Shown here: positions 16,001 through 23,805 of the stretch, in pieces | How positions within the stretch are numbered: the first letter of the stretch is position 1 | Layout: each line of letters opens with the position of its first letter | NCBI GenBank assembly: GCA_900767405.1 | Contig: CAAFZB010000005.1 | Location: 1 to 25,736 of the forward strand | Direction of reading: 5' to 3' | DNA: 25,736 bases | DNA from: Rikenellaceae bacterium | Lineage (GTDB): Bacteria; Bacteroidota; Bacteroidia; Bacteroidales; UBA932 | Position numbers and translations under genes: made by a program | Notes under the pieces: generated by a model | What the model was told of the DNA's origin: nothing | Databases searched by the model: none | What the model saw: the letters and a program-made list of their open reading frames with translations, nothing else

Positions 16001-16983
16001 TACGGCAACCTCCTAAGCAAAAGTCTCACAATAAGTTCGCCCAAAAGACAGAACAGAGCCACCAGACCGTACCAGAGGTAAAGATCCTTATATACCGGGA
16101 AACTCTCTATCGAAGTTCTGGTTTTCTCCATTTCATTTATCTCGGAATAAATCTCGGACAGTTTGGTATTGTCGGTAGCGCGGAAATATCGGCCACCCGT
16201 GCTGTTGGCGATATGCTCGAGCAACTGCTCATCAATCTCAACCTGCATATTCTGCACGTCCACTCCCCAGGGAGTCATTACAGGATAAGGAGCCATTCCG
16301 CGTGCGCCCACGCCAATCGTATATACTCTTACGCCACAGGTCTTCGCAAGTTCCGCAGCCGTCTGCGGAGAGATCTCGCCGCAGTTGTTCACTCCGTCGG
16401 TAAGCAGAATCACAACCCGGCTCTTGGCGTCGGAATCCTTCAGTCTGGCAATTGCCGTCGCCAGCCCGTTCCCTATCGCCGTCCCGTCCTCTATGAGACC
16501 GGTCTCGATGTCCTTCATCAGATTGATAAGGGTAGCACGGTCTGTAGTCAGAGGGCACTGGGTATAACTCTCCCCCGCAAAAACCACTATAGACATACGG
16601 TCTGTGGACCTTTGCGATATGAACTGTATGGCTATATCCTTGGATGCGCTTATCCTGTCCGGCTTGAAGTCTCTGGCCAACATACTCGTAGAAACGTCCA
16701 TCGCAAGACAGATGTCTATTCCTTCGGAATTTATGTGTTCCACGTCCGAAGAGCTCCTGGGCCTTGCGATGCATATTACAATCATTACAAGAGCCACCGT
16801 ACGAAGCACCACGGGCAGATGCCGCAGAACGGCCAGAACGCTGGTCCCTCCCGTCTTCCACGGAATGGAAGATGAGACTCTGAGTCTGGAGTTCCTGCCG
16901 GTGAGTTCCCTATAAACGTACAAGCCCAGAAGTATTACAGGGATTGCAAGCAGAAACAGAAATTTAGGGTATTCGAAAAACAT
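16000..16983 (-). CDS. batA: BatA, membrane-anchored von Willebrand A domain protein
   Basis: The 327-aa protein has the same plan as BatB: membrane helices at about 7-24 and 55-74, a von Willebrand A domain, and a C-terminal helix (about 302-320). The metal-ion adhesion site is complete: DVSTS at 96-100, Thr168 in EDGTAIGNG, and Asp196 in LLTDGVNN. Together with batB it forms the paired core of the Bacteroides aerotolerance cluster. Its ATG overlaps the preceding TGA by one base (TGATG), so it is translationally coupled with the DUF4381-like gene. Confidence 0.95.
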   Translation of the reverse strand: MFFEYPKFLFLLAIPVILLGLYVYRELTGRNSRLRVSSSIPWKTGGTSVLAVLRHLPVVLRTVALVMIVICIARPRSSSDVEHINSEGIDICLAMDVSTSMLARDFKPDRISASKDIAIQFISQRSTDRMSIVVFAGESYTQCPLTTDRATLINLMKDIETGLIEDGTAIGNGLATAIARLKDSDAKSRVVILLTDGVNNCGEISPQTAAELAKTCGVRVYTIGVGARGMAPYPVMTPWGVDVQNMQVEIDEQLLEHIANSTGGRYFRATDNTKLSEIYSEINEMEKTRTSIESFPVYKDLYLWYGLVALFCLLGELIVRLLLRRLP

Positions 16984-17924
16984 CAGTCCTGTACCTGAGC
17001 CTCCTCCTCTTCCTTATAGGTTTCCATAACGAATCTGATTGCAAACGGCAATGCTCCGGCCGCATCTTCGGCAGAAGCCACGTGCTTTGCGAACTTCACA
17101 AAATCGGCTGTTTCAAGAAGATTCTTCAAATCTTCGAACATAGCCGGAGTCAGGCTCTCCTCTTTCTTAAGCGAAGACAATAGTTCGGCCGACGTCATTT
17201 CCTGCGCATCAATTCCGTACCTGACACTCATATATTTCTTCAGGGCGTCGGTAACCCCCGAATAGAAATATTTCTGCTTGTCGGGAGCGTGGAACTTTTC
17301 TCCACGGAATTTCTCCAATTCCCTCAAGGCCACGATATATGCCGGATCTCTCTTGACCTCCGCCTCACCTCTGGCCGCCTTCCGGCGGAGGATGAAAATC
17401 ACAAGTGCGGCGACAAGTGCAGCAAAAGCTATTACCCCGGTCACCCAGGGGATGACTTCCCTGAAAGTGAGAGGATATTTCACCTGTTCCTTCAACGGCT
17501 TGATTTCAAAGGTTGCAGTATCTACCGGCATAGAAAACACCTGCAATTTCTGTTTCTCGAACATAAGGGTGTCTGTGCGGCCTTCCTGCGTAAGTTGCGC
17601 GAACAGGGGCGGAAGTTCATATTCCCCCTCTTCAAACGGTGCCAGGACTATCGAAGCCCGGATCTTTCTCTGAGCGTTCTTCCTGTCTGCGCCCAAGGTA
17701 TCTATCTTCCAGTTGCGGACAAGAACCAGAGTGTCATCCTTGAAAATCTGACCGGCATCCTGGAGTCCGAGCGTAGCCCCGTCCTTTATTTCCCCAAGTT
17801 CGAATCCGTACTCGAACTGATCGGCGACCAGAGCCGAATCCCTCTGCTGAAGAGCCTTTAGGAAGGTTTCTCCCGCAGGAATGATTTCCAGGACAAGCGC
17901 CAGTATCAGAGTCAACACATTCAT
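16983..17924 (-). CDS. DUF4381-like membrane protein of the Bat operon
   Basis: The 313-aa protein has an N-terminal signal-like segment (1-18), a periplasmic beta-rich region (about 20-155, with FEEGEYELPPL, a pattern also seen in BatD), one transmembrane helix (158-179) and a helical cytoplasmic domain (about 190-305). The last contains RYGIDAQEMTSAELLSSL followed by LLETADFVKFAK, typical of DUF4381-type proteins found between DUF58 and vWA genes. Its function is unknown. The cytoplasmic domain resembles residues 510-600 of the BatD-BatE protein. The start overlaps the DUF58 stop by 4 nt (ATGA), and its own stop overlaps batA. Confidence 0.8.
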   Translation of the reverse strand: MNVLTLILALVLEIIPAGETFLKALQQRDSALVADQFEYGFELGEIKDGATLGLQDAGQIFKDDTLVLVRNWKIDTLGADRKNAQRKIRASIVLAPFEEGEYELPPLFAQLTQEGRTDTLMFEKQKLQVFSMPVDTATFEIKPLKEQVKYPLTFREVIPWVTGVIAFAALVAALVIFILRRKAARGEAEVKRDPAYIVALRELEKFRGEKFHAPDKQKYFYSGVTDALKKYMSVRYGIDAQEMTSAELLSSLKKEESLTPAMFEDLKNLLETADFVKFAKHVASAEDAAGALPFAIRFVMETYKEEEEAQVQD

Positions 17925-18820
17925 TTCGATGCAAACAAAGCCAATAAACCTTTTACATAATCCTCGTCGGTAGAGATATCGACGTTGGATATCTTATATC
18001 TGTTGAACAGCCTGCGTTCCCTTGCCTCGACCTCACCGAACCACTTCGAATATCCCTGACGGACCTTTGCATCGGAAGTGTTGATCCAGGCGGTCCGGCC
18101 GGTTTCGGGATCTTCGATGTGTACCAGACCCATCGAAGGGATAGTCTTCTCTCTGGGATCGTGAACCTTTATCACGGAAATGTCGTGACGGCCGGCAGCA
18201 ATCTTGAGAGCATCTTCATAACGGGGATTTCCCTGCACGTCGACATCCAGCATATCGCTCAGGACAAAGGCGGTGCATTTCTTCTTTATCGCATTGGTAA
18301 GATACCTGAGAGCCTCGCCAAGATCGGTACCACTCCCCTGCGGGTCAAATTCAAGAACCTCCCTTATGATTCTCAGAAGCTGGGTACGGCCTTTTGCCGG
18401 AGGTATGAATTTCTCTATCCTGTCCGAGAAAAACAGGGCTCCCACCTTGTCGTTGTTAAGCAACGCGCTGAAAGCCAGACAGGACGCCATCTCTGCAAGC
18501 TGTTCCCGCTTTGTCCTGCCCTTTGTACCGAACAGACCCGAACGGCTCATATCCACAAGGAGCACGACCGTAAGTTCTCTCTCTTCTTCGAAGACCTTGA
18601 CGTATGGAGAATGCAACCTTGCCGTAACGTTCCAGTCCATCATTCTCACGTCGTCGCCGTAGCGGTATTCCCGAACTTCGCTGAAAGCCATTCCCCTGCC
18701 CTTGAACGCAGAGTGATACTCTCCCGCAAAAACCTGATGCGAAAGAGCTTTGGTCCTGATTTCGATTTTGCGTACCCGGCGCAAAAGATCAGAGGCGCTG
18801 TTAAGGGACGATGACGGCAT
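17921..18820 (-). CDS. DUF58 domain protein (MoxR-partner, vWA-like)
   Basis: The 299-aa soluble protein has the DUF58 core EYRYGDDVRMMDWNVTARL (51-69), followed by YVKVFEEERELTVVLLVDMSRS with a vWA-like metal motif at 90-94 (DMSRS). It lacks transmembrane segments. DUF58 proteins are almost always encoded next to MoxR ATPases and are thought to be their adaptors or clients in the cytoplasm. The ATG at 18818-18820 gives a 20-nt overlap with the end of moxR. The downstream DUF4381-like gene overlaps it by 4 nt. Confidence 0.93.
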   Translation of the reverse strand: MPSSSLNSASDLLRRVRKIEIRTKALSHQVFAGEYHSAFKGRGMAFSEVREYRYGDDVRMMDWNVTARLHSPYVKVFEEERELTVVLLVDMSRSGLFGTKGRTKREQLAEMASCLAFSALLNNDKVGALFFSDRIEKFIPPAKGRTQLLRIIREVLEFDPQGSGTDLGEALRYLTNAIKKKCTAFVLSDMLDVDVQGNPRYEDALKIAAGRHDISVIKVHDPREKTIPSMGLVHIEDPETGRTAWINTSDAKVRQGYSKWFGEVEARERRLFNRYKISNVDISTDEDYVKGLLALFASK

Positions 18821-19793
18821 TTATTACCTGAGCTATGATATCTTCGGTTGTAACATTTTCGGCTTCAGCCTCATAGGTAAGGCCGATACGATGCCTCAAC
18901 ACCTCGTTGCATACCGCACGCACGTCTTCCGGTATGACGTATCCGCGGCGCTTGATGAAAGCATAAGCTTTCGCCGCCATTGCCAGAGAAATGCTGGCAC
19001 GGGGGGATGCGCCGAAACTTATCAGTCCCTTTATGCCGGCAAGACCATATTCCTCGGGAGTACGTGTGGCATAGACAATGTCTACAATGTATCTCTCGAT
19101 CTTTTCGTCCATATACACGTCCTTCACGACTTCCCTTGCCCTCATTATGTCTTCCGGCTTGATTACAGGATTGGGCTTGGGGAATTCCCCCGAATTGGAC
19201 ATCCTTACAATCTGTCTTTCCTCCTCCTTCTTGGGATAGTCCACTATGACCTTGAGCATAAAACGGTCTACCTGAGCCTCGGGAAGAGGATAGGTCCCCT
19301 CCTGCTCAATGGGATTCTGGGTCGCCATCACCAGGAAAGGCTTGGGCAGTTCGAAAGTCTGGTCTCCGATTGTCACCTGACGTTCCTGCATTGCTTCCAG
19401 CAGGGCCGACTGAACCTTGGCGGGGGCACGGTTGATTTCGTCGGCCAGCACGAAATTCGCGAAAACGGGGCCTTTGTGGACTTCAAACTTCTCGCTCTTC
19501 TGAGAGTAGATAAGGGTTCCGGTAACGTCGGCAGGCAGAAGGTCAGGAGTGAACTGGATTCTGCTGAACTCTGCACTTACAGTTTTGGCCAAAGTGCTTA
19601 TGGCCAGAGTTTTTGCCAAACCGGGGAGGCCTTCCAGAAGAATGTGGCCGTCGGCCAGAAGGCCGATGAGCAGGTTCTCCACCAGATGCTTCTGCCCAAC
19701 TATGACCTTACCCATTTCCAAGGCGAGAATGTCTACGAACGCACTCTCCTTCTGGATGCGGTCGTTGAGCTCTTTGATATTTACACTTTCCAT
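18801..19793 (-). CDS. moxR: MoxR-family AAA+ ATPase
   Basis: The 330-aa protein is a standard MoxR ATPase: Walker A GLPGLAKT (55-62), Walker B VLADEINRAP (115-124), sensor 1 ATQNP (157-161), EGTYPLPEAQVDRFML (165-180), and a C-terminal lid domain with GASPRASISL. MoxR ATPases act as chaperones that activate or assemble partner complexes, often with vWA proteins; here the partners are likely DUF58, BatA and BatB. It is the first gene of the Bat unit. It diverges from truA across a 26-nt gap in which I see no full minus-strand promoter, so its promoter probably reaches into truA. Confidence 0.96.
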   Translation of the reverse strand: MESVNIKELNDRIQKESAFVDILALEMGKVIVGQKHLVENLLIGLLADGHILLEGLPGLAKTLAISTLAKTVSAEFSRIQFTPDLLPADVTGTLIYSQKSEKFEVHKGPVFANFVLADEINRAPAKVQSALLEAMQERQVTIGDQTFELPKPFLVMATQNPIEQEGTYPLPEAQVDRFMLKVIVDYPKKEEERQIVRMSNSGEFPKPNPVIKPEDIMRAREVVKDVYMDEKIERYIVDIVYATRTPEEYGLAGIKGLISFGASPRASISLAMAAKAYAFIKRRGYVIPEDVRAVCNEVLRHRIGLTYEAEAENVTTEDIIAQVINAVIVP

Positions 19794-19803
19794 ATAATTT
19801 TAA

Positions 19804-19811
19804 TAATTTTG
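19804..19811 (+). promoter_or_regulatory. candidate -7 promoter element for truA
   Basis: TAATTTTG matches the Bacteroidota -7 consensus TAnnTTTG. Initiation would fall near 19817, leaving only a few bases before the truA ATG. No TTTG is present at the expected 19-21 nt upstream (the nearest, 19773-19776, is 27 nt away), so support is partial. The gap to the divergent moxR is only 26 nt. Confidence 0.35.
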
Positions 19812-19819
19812 CATTCTAT

Positions 19820-20548
19820 ATGAGGTATCTTATAAAACTTTCCTACGATGGCTCGCAATTCTGCGGCTGGCAGATCCAGCCGAACGATCCCAGCGTTCAG
19901 CAGAAAGTCGAATGGGCGCTGAGCACTATCCTGGGCACAAAAACCACCGTAACAGGCGCCGGGCGCACTGATACAGGAGTGAATGCCAGCTGCTACTATG
20001 CTCATTTCGATTCCGAAGAACAGTTGGACATAGTCCAAATACGCTACAAATTAAATGCCATTCTGCCTTCTTCAATCGCAATTTCAGAGGTCAGGAAAGT
20101 GGCCGATGATTTCCACGCCAGATTCGATGCCCGAAGACGCGAATATACATATTTTTTGCATAGGGAAAAAGACCCTTTTGCAGATAAATTCTCCCTCCTC
20201 TGCTCATACCCGCTGGACTTCGAGGCAATGAATGAAGCCGCCGGGTATCTTCTCGGAGAACACGACTTCAAATGCTTCGAAAAAACCGGAGCCGACAACA
20301 AAACCTCAATCTGTACCGTAAGCGAGGCGGCCTGGTACAGGCAGGATGACGTCCACTGGTATTTCAAAATCGCAGCAGACCGTTTTCTCCGCAATATGGT
20401 GCGCGCCATTGTAGGGACACTGCTCGAAGTTGGCAGAGGAAAAAGAAGCGCGCGCAGCGTCCGTGAACTCATCGAAAACGGCACCAGATGCGATGCCGGG
20501 CAAAGCGTTCCGGGGAATGCCCTATTTCTTACAGAAATAAATTACTGA
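19820..20548 (+). CDS. truA: tRNA pseudouridine(38-40) synthase TruA
   Basis: TruA converts uridines 38-40 in the tRNA anticodon arm to pseudouridine. The 242-aa protein starts MRYLIKLSYDGSQFCGWQIQ, the classic N-terminus. It carries the catalytic motif GAGRTDTGVNA with Asp51 (equivalent to E. coli Asp60), and RREYTYFLH and DRFLRNMVRAIVGTLLEVG in the C-terminal half. The length is a little shorter than in E. coli (270), as in other Bacteroidota. It is the first gene of the plus-strand arm. The next gene starts 76 nt on with its own promoter-like element, so it may be monocistronic. Confidence 0.97.
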   Translation: MRYLIKLSYDGSQFCGWQIQPNDPSVQQKVEWALSTILGTKTTVTGAGRTDTGVNASCYYAHFDSEEQLDIVQIRYKLNAILPSSIAISEVRKVADDFHARFDARRREYTYFLHREKDPFADKFSLLCSYPLDFEAMNEAAGYLLGEHDFKCFEKTGADNKTSICTVSEAAWYRQDDVHWYFKIAADRFLRNMVRAIVGTLLEVGRGKRSARSVRELIENGTRCDAGQSVPGNALFLTEINY

Positions 20549-20555
20549 TTTTTTG

Positions 20556-20563
20556 TATATTTG
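20556..20563 (+). promoter_or_regulatory. candidate -7 promoter element for exbB-exbD-tonB
   Basis: TATATTTG fits the Bacteroidota -7 consensus TAnnTTTG exactly and lies in the only sizeable non-coding gap of the plus-strand arm. The sequence 19 nt upstream (AGAA) is not a -33 TTTG, so the match is partial. Initiation near 20569 would coincide with the first base of the hairpin at 20569-20590 and give a leader of about 56 nt. Confidence 0.45.
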
Positions 20564-20568
20564 TAGTT

Positions 20569-20590
20569 TGGAACCGTTCAAGCGGTTTCA
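20569..20590 (+). other. 5' hairpin in the exbB leader
   Basis: TGGAACCG (20569-20576) and CGGTTTCA (20583-20590) pair over 8 bp, with one G-U pair, around the 6-nt loop TTCAAG. No T-run follows, so it is not a terminator of truA. If transcription begins near 20569 it would be a 5'-terminal stem, which often stabilises a message. No protein or ligand can be proposed. Confidence 0.45.
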
Positions 20591-20624
20591 CAGCTCAACC
20601 CGATAATTTTAAAAAACAAAGAAT

Positions 20625-21326
20625 ATGCTTTTCAATTTACTTCAGACAGCAGTAGCCTCAGGGGCAGTGGAAGCTGTTCCGCAGCAGGAGGTTATGTCCT
20701 TTTCTCTGATAGAGATGGCCGTCAAGGGCGGTCCTCTGATGATCGTACTCCTGATTCTTTCCATCCTTGCCATCTACCTTTTCGGCAAGAAACTCTGGAT
20801 GATTCATCAGTGCGGGAAAATCTATGACGGATTTATGGAAGACATCAAGGATTACCTTCAGGAAGGCAAGGTTAAATCTGCCCAGATGCTTTGCGCCCAC
20901 TACGATTCTCCCATTGCCAGAATGACCGAGGCGGGGCTCTCGAAAATAGGACACGGCCCCGTTGAGATTCAGACCGCAATGGAAAACAGGGGCAACGTCG
21001 AGATAAACAAACTCGAAAAGAGCCTGCCCTACCTCGCCACGATAGCGGGCGGCGCTCCTATGATCGGTTTCCTCGGAACCGTAATCGGTATGATCGAGGC
21101 GTTCTTCAATATGGCCAACGCCGGCAACAACATCGACATCACCCTGCTTTCGAGCGGTATCTACACCGCAATGGTCACCACCGTGGGAGGTCTTATCGTA
21201 GGTATCCTCGCATATTTCGGATACAACTATCTCACCGCAAGAATTTCCAACCTTGCAACCAGCCTTGACGCTACAACGGCAAAGTTCCTGGAGATTGCAG
21301 GCAACCCGGTCCCTAAATCTGAATAG
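20625..21326 (+). CDS. exbB: ExbB/TolQ/MotA-family proton channel protein
   Basis: This 233-aa inner-membrane protein is the channel scaffold of a TonB-type energy transduction complex. It has three transmembrane segments: about 37-54, 136-160 and 172-200. The second and third carry the family core LPYLATIAGGAPMIGFLGTVIGMIEAF and a second TTVGGLIVGILAYFGYN segment. A cytoplasmic loop lies between the first two. It is followed by exbD after 2 nt and a tonB-like gene, so it should use the proton-motive force to drive outer-membrane uptake. I prefer ExbB to TolQ because a TonB-type gene, not TolA/B/Pal, follows. Confidence 0.93.
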   Translation: MLFNLLQTAVASGAVEAVPQQEVMSFSLIEMAVKGGPLMIVLLILSILAIYLFGKKLWMIHQCGKIYDGFMEDIKDYLQEGKVKSAQMLCAHYDSPIARMTEAGLSKIGHGPVEIQTAMENRGNVEINKLEKSLPYLATIAGGAPMIGFLGTVIGMIEAFFNMANAGNNIDITLLSSGIYTAMVTTVGGLIVGILAYFGYNYLTARISNLATSLDATTAKFLEIAGNPVPKSE

Positions 21327-21328
21327 AA

Positions 21329-21739
21329 ATGGCTATCAAAAGAACAATCAAGGCAGACCCCAATATGTCGATGTCATCTATGACCGACATTGTATTCCTG
21401 CTCCTGATCTTCTTCCTGGTGACATCTACTCTGGTCAACCCCAACGCCCTCAAGCTCCTCCTTCCAAAGAGCACAGGGCAGGTTGGCGCCAAAGCCACCG
21501 CCAGCGTATCAATCAAGGACTGGGGAGACGACCAGTACACCTACCACATCAACGGGCAGCAGGAGCCGATTGCATTCGAGGATGTGGAAACCAGGCTTTC
21601 CGAAGTCCTTCAGGAAGAGGAAGACCCTACTTTCTCTATATTTTCAGATGAAAGCGTACCCATCAAAGAGATTGTGCAGGTGATGAACATTGCCAAGCGC
21701 AACCATTATAAGGTAATTCTGGCAACATCACCGGAATAG
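21329..21739 (+). CDS. exbD: ExbD/TolR-family protein
   Basis: The 136-aa protein has a short cytoplasmic N-terminus, one transmembrane helix (about 19-36) and a periplasmic domain. The helix contains Asp20 in SSMTDIVFLLLIFF, equivalent to the proton-carrying aspartate of ExbD/TolR (Asp25 in E. coli ExbD). The periplasmic part ends IVQVMNIAKRNHYKVILATSP, a typical ExbD ending. It lies between exbB (2-nt gap) and the tonB-like gene (3-nt gap). Only one exbD copy is present in this cluster. Confidence 0.94.
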   Translation: MAIKRTIKADPNMSMSSMTDIVFLLLIFFLVTSTLVNPNALKLLLPKSTGQVGAKATASVSIKDWGDDQYTYHINGQQEPIAFEDVETRLSEVLQEEEDPTFSIFSDESVPIKEIVQVMNIAKRNHYKVILATSPE

Positions 21740-21742
21740 CGT

Positions 21743-22528
21743 ATGGAGAGATTCCGGAGAGTAAAAGGCAACACCGACAAGGTCGCAACCGGCTTGGGAC
21801 TGGCACTTACCGTACTGGTTCACGCCGGAGCTCTTGTTTTCGTATCCTTCTCCGGGATGAAATATCTGTACCCTCCGCCGCAGGACAACAGTTTCCTGCT
21901 GGACGTTCAACAGGAGGAACAGCCGGTGATAGAGCCCAAGCGCTCGGGAAGAGAGCCTAAAAGCGAGAATATCGACAAGGAGGAGCCTGTAAATCTTGTT
22001 CAGAAGTCGGAATCGGTCAATGAAGCCAAGAAGCCCAACCTGACCCCCGAGACAAAGGAAAACGGCCACGGCGACGTCGAGGTTCCCGCTCCGGTTCAAA
22101 AGGAAGAGCCCAAGCTTGACGCCCGTGCATCCTTCCCGGGGATGTCGAAGAAGGACACCAGTCTTACAGCGCCTCATTCCGCCGACAAGGCAAGCGAAGG
22201 TTTCAAGGCTGGCCAGGCCGACGGCAACAGCCCCTCAGGGAAGATTGAGGGTAAGGCAAACGCCCACGTAGAAGGCAGGAACGTATTGGGAACGTTGCCA
22301 AAGCCGACATATAACGTTCAGGAGAGCGGAACCGTAGTCATCAGGATTACCGTAAATCCCGAAGGGCAGGTTACGGGAGCCAGATACGAGGTAAACGGAT
22401 CCACCGTATCTTCAAAGGAGCTCATAACAGCTGCCAGAAATGCGGCGATGAATGCGAAATTCACACCTAAAATGGATGCACCGGCTATCCAGGAAGGGAA
22501 GATTACATATAAATTCAATTTAAAGTAA
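21743..22528 (+). CDS. tonB: TonB-family energy transducer
   Basis: The 261-aa protein has one N-terminal membrane anchor (about 17-37, TGLGLALTVLVHAGALVFVSF), a long charged Pro/Glu/Lys-rich periplasmic linker (about 45-180), and a C-terminal TonB domain (about 185-261) with GTVVIRITVNPEGQVTGARY and AARNAAMNAKFTP. With exbB and exbD it makes a complete TonB complex for outer-membrane receptors. The C-terminal domain is short and fits the Bacteroidota class. A TolA role is less likely because TolA has a longer helical linker and no such TonB-type end. Confidence 0.88.
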   Translation: MERFRRVKGNTDKVATGLGLALTVLVHAGALVFVSFSGMKYLYPPPQDNSFLLDVQQEEQPVIEPKRSGREPKSENIDKEEPVNLVQKSESVNEAKKPNLTPETKENGHGDVEVPAPVQKEEPKLDARASFPGMSKKDTSLTAPHSADKASEGFKAGQADGNSPSGKIEGKANAHVEGRNVLGTLPKPTYNVQESGTVVIRITVNPEGQVTGARYEVNGSTVSSKELITAARNAAMNAKFTPKMDAPAIQEGKITYKFNLK

Positions 22529-22531
22529 AAC

Positions 22532-22547
22532 AATGACGGGAGTCATT
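22532..22547 (+). other. small hairpin between tonB and the pseudouridine synthase gene
   Basis: AATGAC-GGGA-GTCATT forms a perfect 6-bp stem with a 4-nt loop in the 26-nt gap, 7 nt before the next ATG. It has no T-run after it, so it is not a terminator. Its closeness to the start codon suggests it could tune translation of the downstream gene. Confidence 0.35.
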
Positions 22548-22554
22548 AGAAATT

Positions 22555-23805
22555 ATGGAAAATTTTTCAAAAGACGGCCGAAAACTTAGACCAAGAAGAA
22601 CTTCAGCTAACGGAGAACACCGTAGCTTTGAAGAGCACAGACCTTACAGAGAACATCGTTCATCCGGCGAACACCGCCCTGCGGGAGAGCACCGCAGTTT
22701 TGGAGAACACAAGCCTTACGGGGAACCCCGCTCATCCGGTGAGCACCGGCCTGCGGGAGAACATCGCAACTTTGGAGAACACAGACCTTACGGAGAACAC
22801 CGCTCATCCGGCGAACACCGCCCTGCGGGAGAACATCGCAGCTTTGGTGAGCACAGACCCTACGGAGAACACCGGCCATCAGGCGAACACCGCCCTGCAG
22901 GAAACCGACGCAGCTTCGGAGAGCACCGCGGACCATCCAAACCCGCATTCGGCAGGAAGCCCTACTCAAACCGCACAGAGCCCAGGTTCAGCAAAGAATC
23001 AGAGGAAGGCATCAACCGTATGATAAGCCGTCGTCCGACCGTAGAATCAAAAGAATTCTCTGGCAAAATCGTCGAAAATACATTCCAGGAGGAAGTCAGG
23101 CTCAACCGATTCATAGCCAATTCAGGAGTTTGCTCAAGAAGAGAGGCCGACACTTTCATCCTCGCGGGAGTGGTTACCGTGAACGGTGAAGTCATAACCG
23201 AACTCGGCACCAAAGTCAACGTTCTTACGGATGACGTACGGTTTAACGGACAGAGGCTCAAGGGAGAGGAAAAAGTCTACCTCGTAATGAACAAGCCCCG
23301 CGGGTACGTGACTACCGCCAGCGATCCGCACGCAGAAAAGACCGTTATGGAACTTCTGGAAGGATGCGAAAGCAGGGTTTTCCCTGTAGGAAGGCTGGAC
23401 AAGAATACTACCGGTGTACTTATGTTCACCAATGACGGAGAAATTTCCGAGCGTCTCACCCATCCGTCTTTCAACAAGAAAAAGATTTATCAGGTTATAC
23501 TCGACCATCCGCTTTCAATCGAAGACCACGACAGGATTCTGAAGGGGATCGCACTGAGCGACGGAGAAGTGAATGCCGATGAACTGGAATTCATCGACGA
23601 GCAGGACCATAGAAAGCTTGGAATCGAGATTCACTCGGGCAAGAACAGGATTGTACGCCGCATTTTCGAGTCCCTGGGATACGACGTCAGGGCTCTCGAC
23701 AGAGTTTATTTCGCGGGCCTGACCAAGAAAGGCCTCAAGAAAGGTGAATGGAGATTCCTTACCGAGGGTGAAGTGAATATCCTTAAAATGGGTTCTTATG
23801 TCTAG
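22555..23805 (+). CDS. RsuA/RluB-family pseudouridine synthase with hexapeptide-repeat N-terminus
   Basis: The 416-aa protein combines a long unusual N-terminal extension (about 1-175) with a standard enzyme. Residues 21-122 are 17 tandem hexapeptides of the form EHRxxG (EHRSFG, EHRPYG, EHRSSG, EHRPAG). Residues about 180-230 form an S4 RNA-binding domain (VRLNRFIANSGVCSRREAD). Residues 238-415 form the catalytic domain with VMNKPRGYVTT and GRLDKNTTG, where Asp282 is the catalytic aspartate, and KNRIVRRIFESLGYDV near the end. The family modifies single sites in rRNA (RsuA in 16S; RluB, RluE in 23S; RluF in 23S and tRNA), and I cannot tell which. Basic, flexible tails on RNA enzymes usually add RNA affinity. 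Its stop overlaps the era start by 8 nt. Confidence 0.92.
   Translation: MENFSKDGRKLRPRRTSANGEHRSFEEHRPYREHRSSGEHRPAGEHRSFGEHKPYGEPRSSGEHRPAGEHRNFGEHRPYGEHRSSGEHRPAGEHRSFGEHRPYGEHRPSGEHRPAGNRRSFGEHRGPSKPAFGRKPYSNRTEPRFSKESEEGINRMISRRPTVESKEFSGKIVENTFQEEVRLNRFIANSGVCSRREADTFILAGVVTVNGEVITELGTKVNVLTDDVRFNGQRLKGEEKVYLVMNKPRGYVTTASDPHAEKTVMELLEGCESRVFPVGRLDKNTTGVLMFTNDGEISERLTHPSFNKKKIYQVILDHPLSIEDHDRILKGIALSDGEVNADELEFIDEQDHRKLGIEIHSGKNRIVRRIFESLGYDVRALDRVYFAGLTKKGLKKGEWRFLTEGEVNILKMGSYV
22615..22920 (+). repeat. 17 x 18-bp in-frame tandem repeat (72-bp higher-order unit)
   Basis: Seventeen 18-bp units each encode EHRxxG or a close variant. Most fall into a four-unit cycle of SFG, PYG, SSG, PAG (72 bp, 24 residues), repeated about four times. 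Units differ mainly by synonymous changes, as expected of in-frame slippage or unequal recombination followed by drift. The repeat removes stop codons from other frames, which explains long spurious open frames there on both strands. Confidence 0.95.

Noticed and set aside
22615..22920. Direct repeats suggesting a CRISPR array
   Set aside because: The repeats are 18 bp, contiguous without unique spacers, and in frame in a coding sequence.
22607..23023. Alternative frames (plus and minus) across the hexapeptide repeat
   Set aside because: They exist only because the repeat lacks stop codons in other frames; the EHRxxG frame continues into the S4 and catalytic domains.
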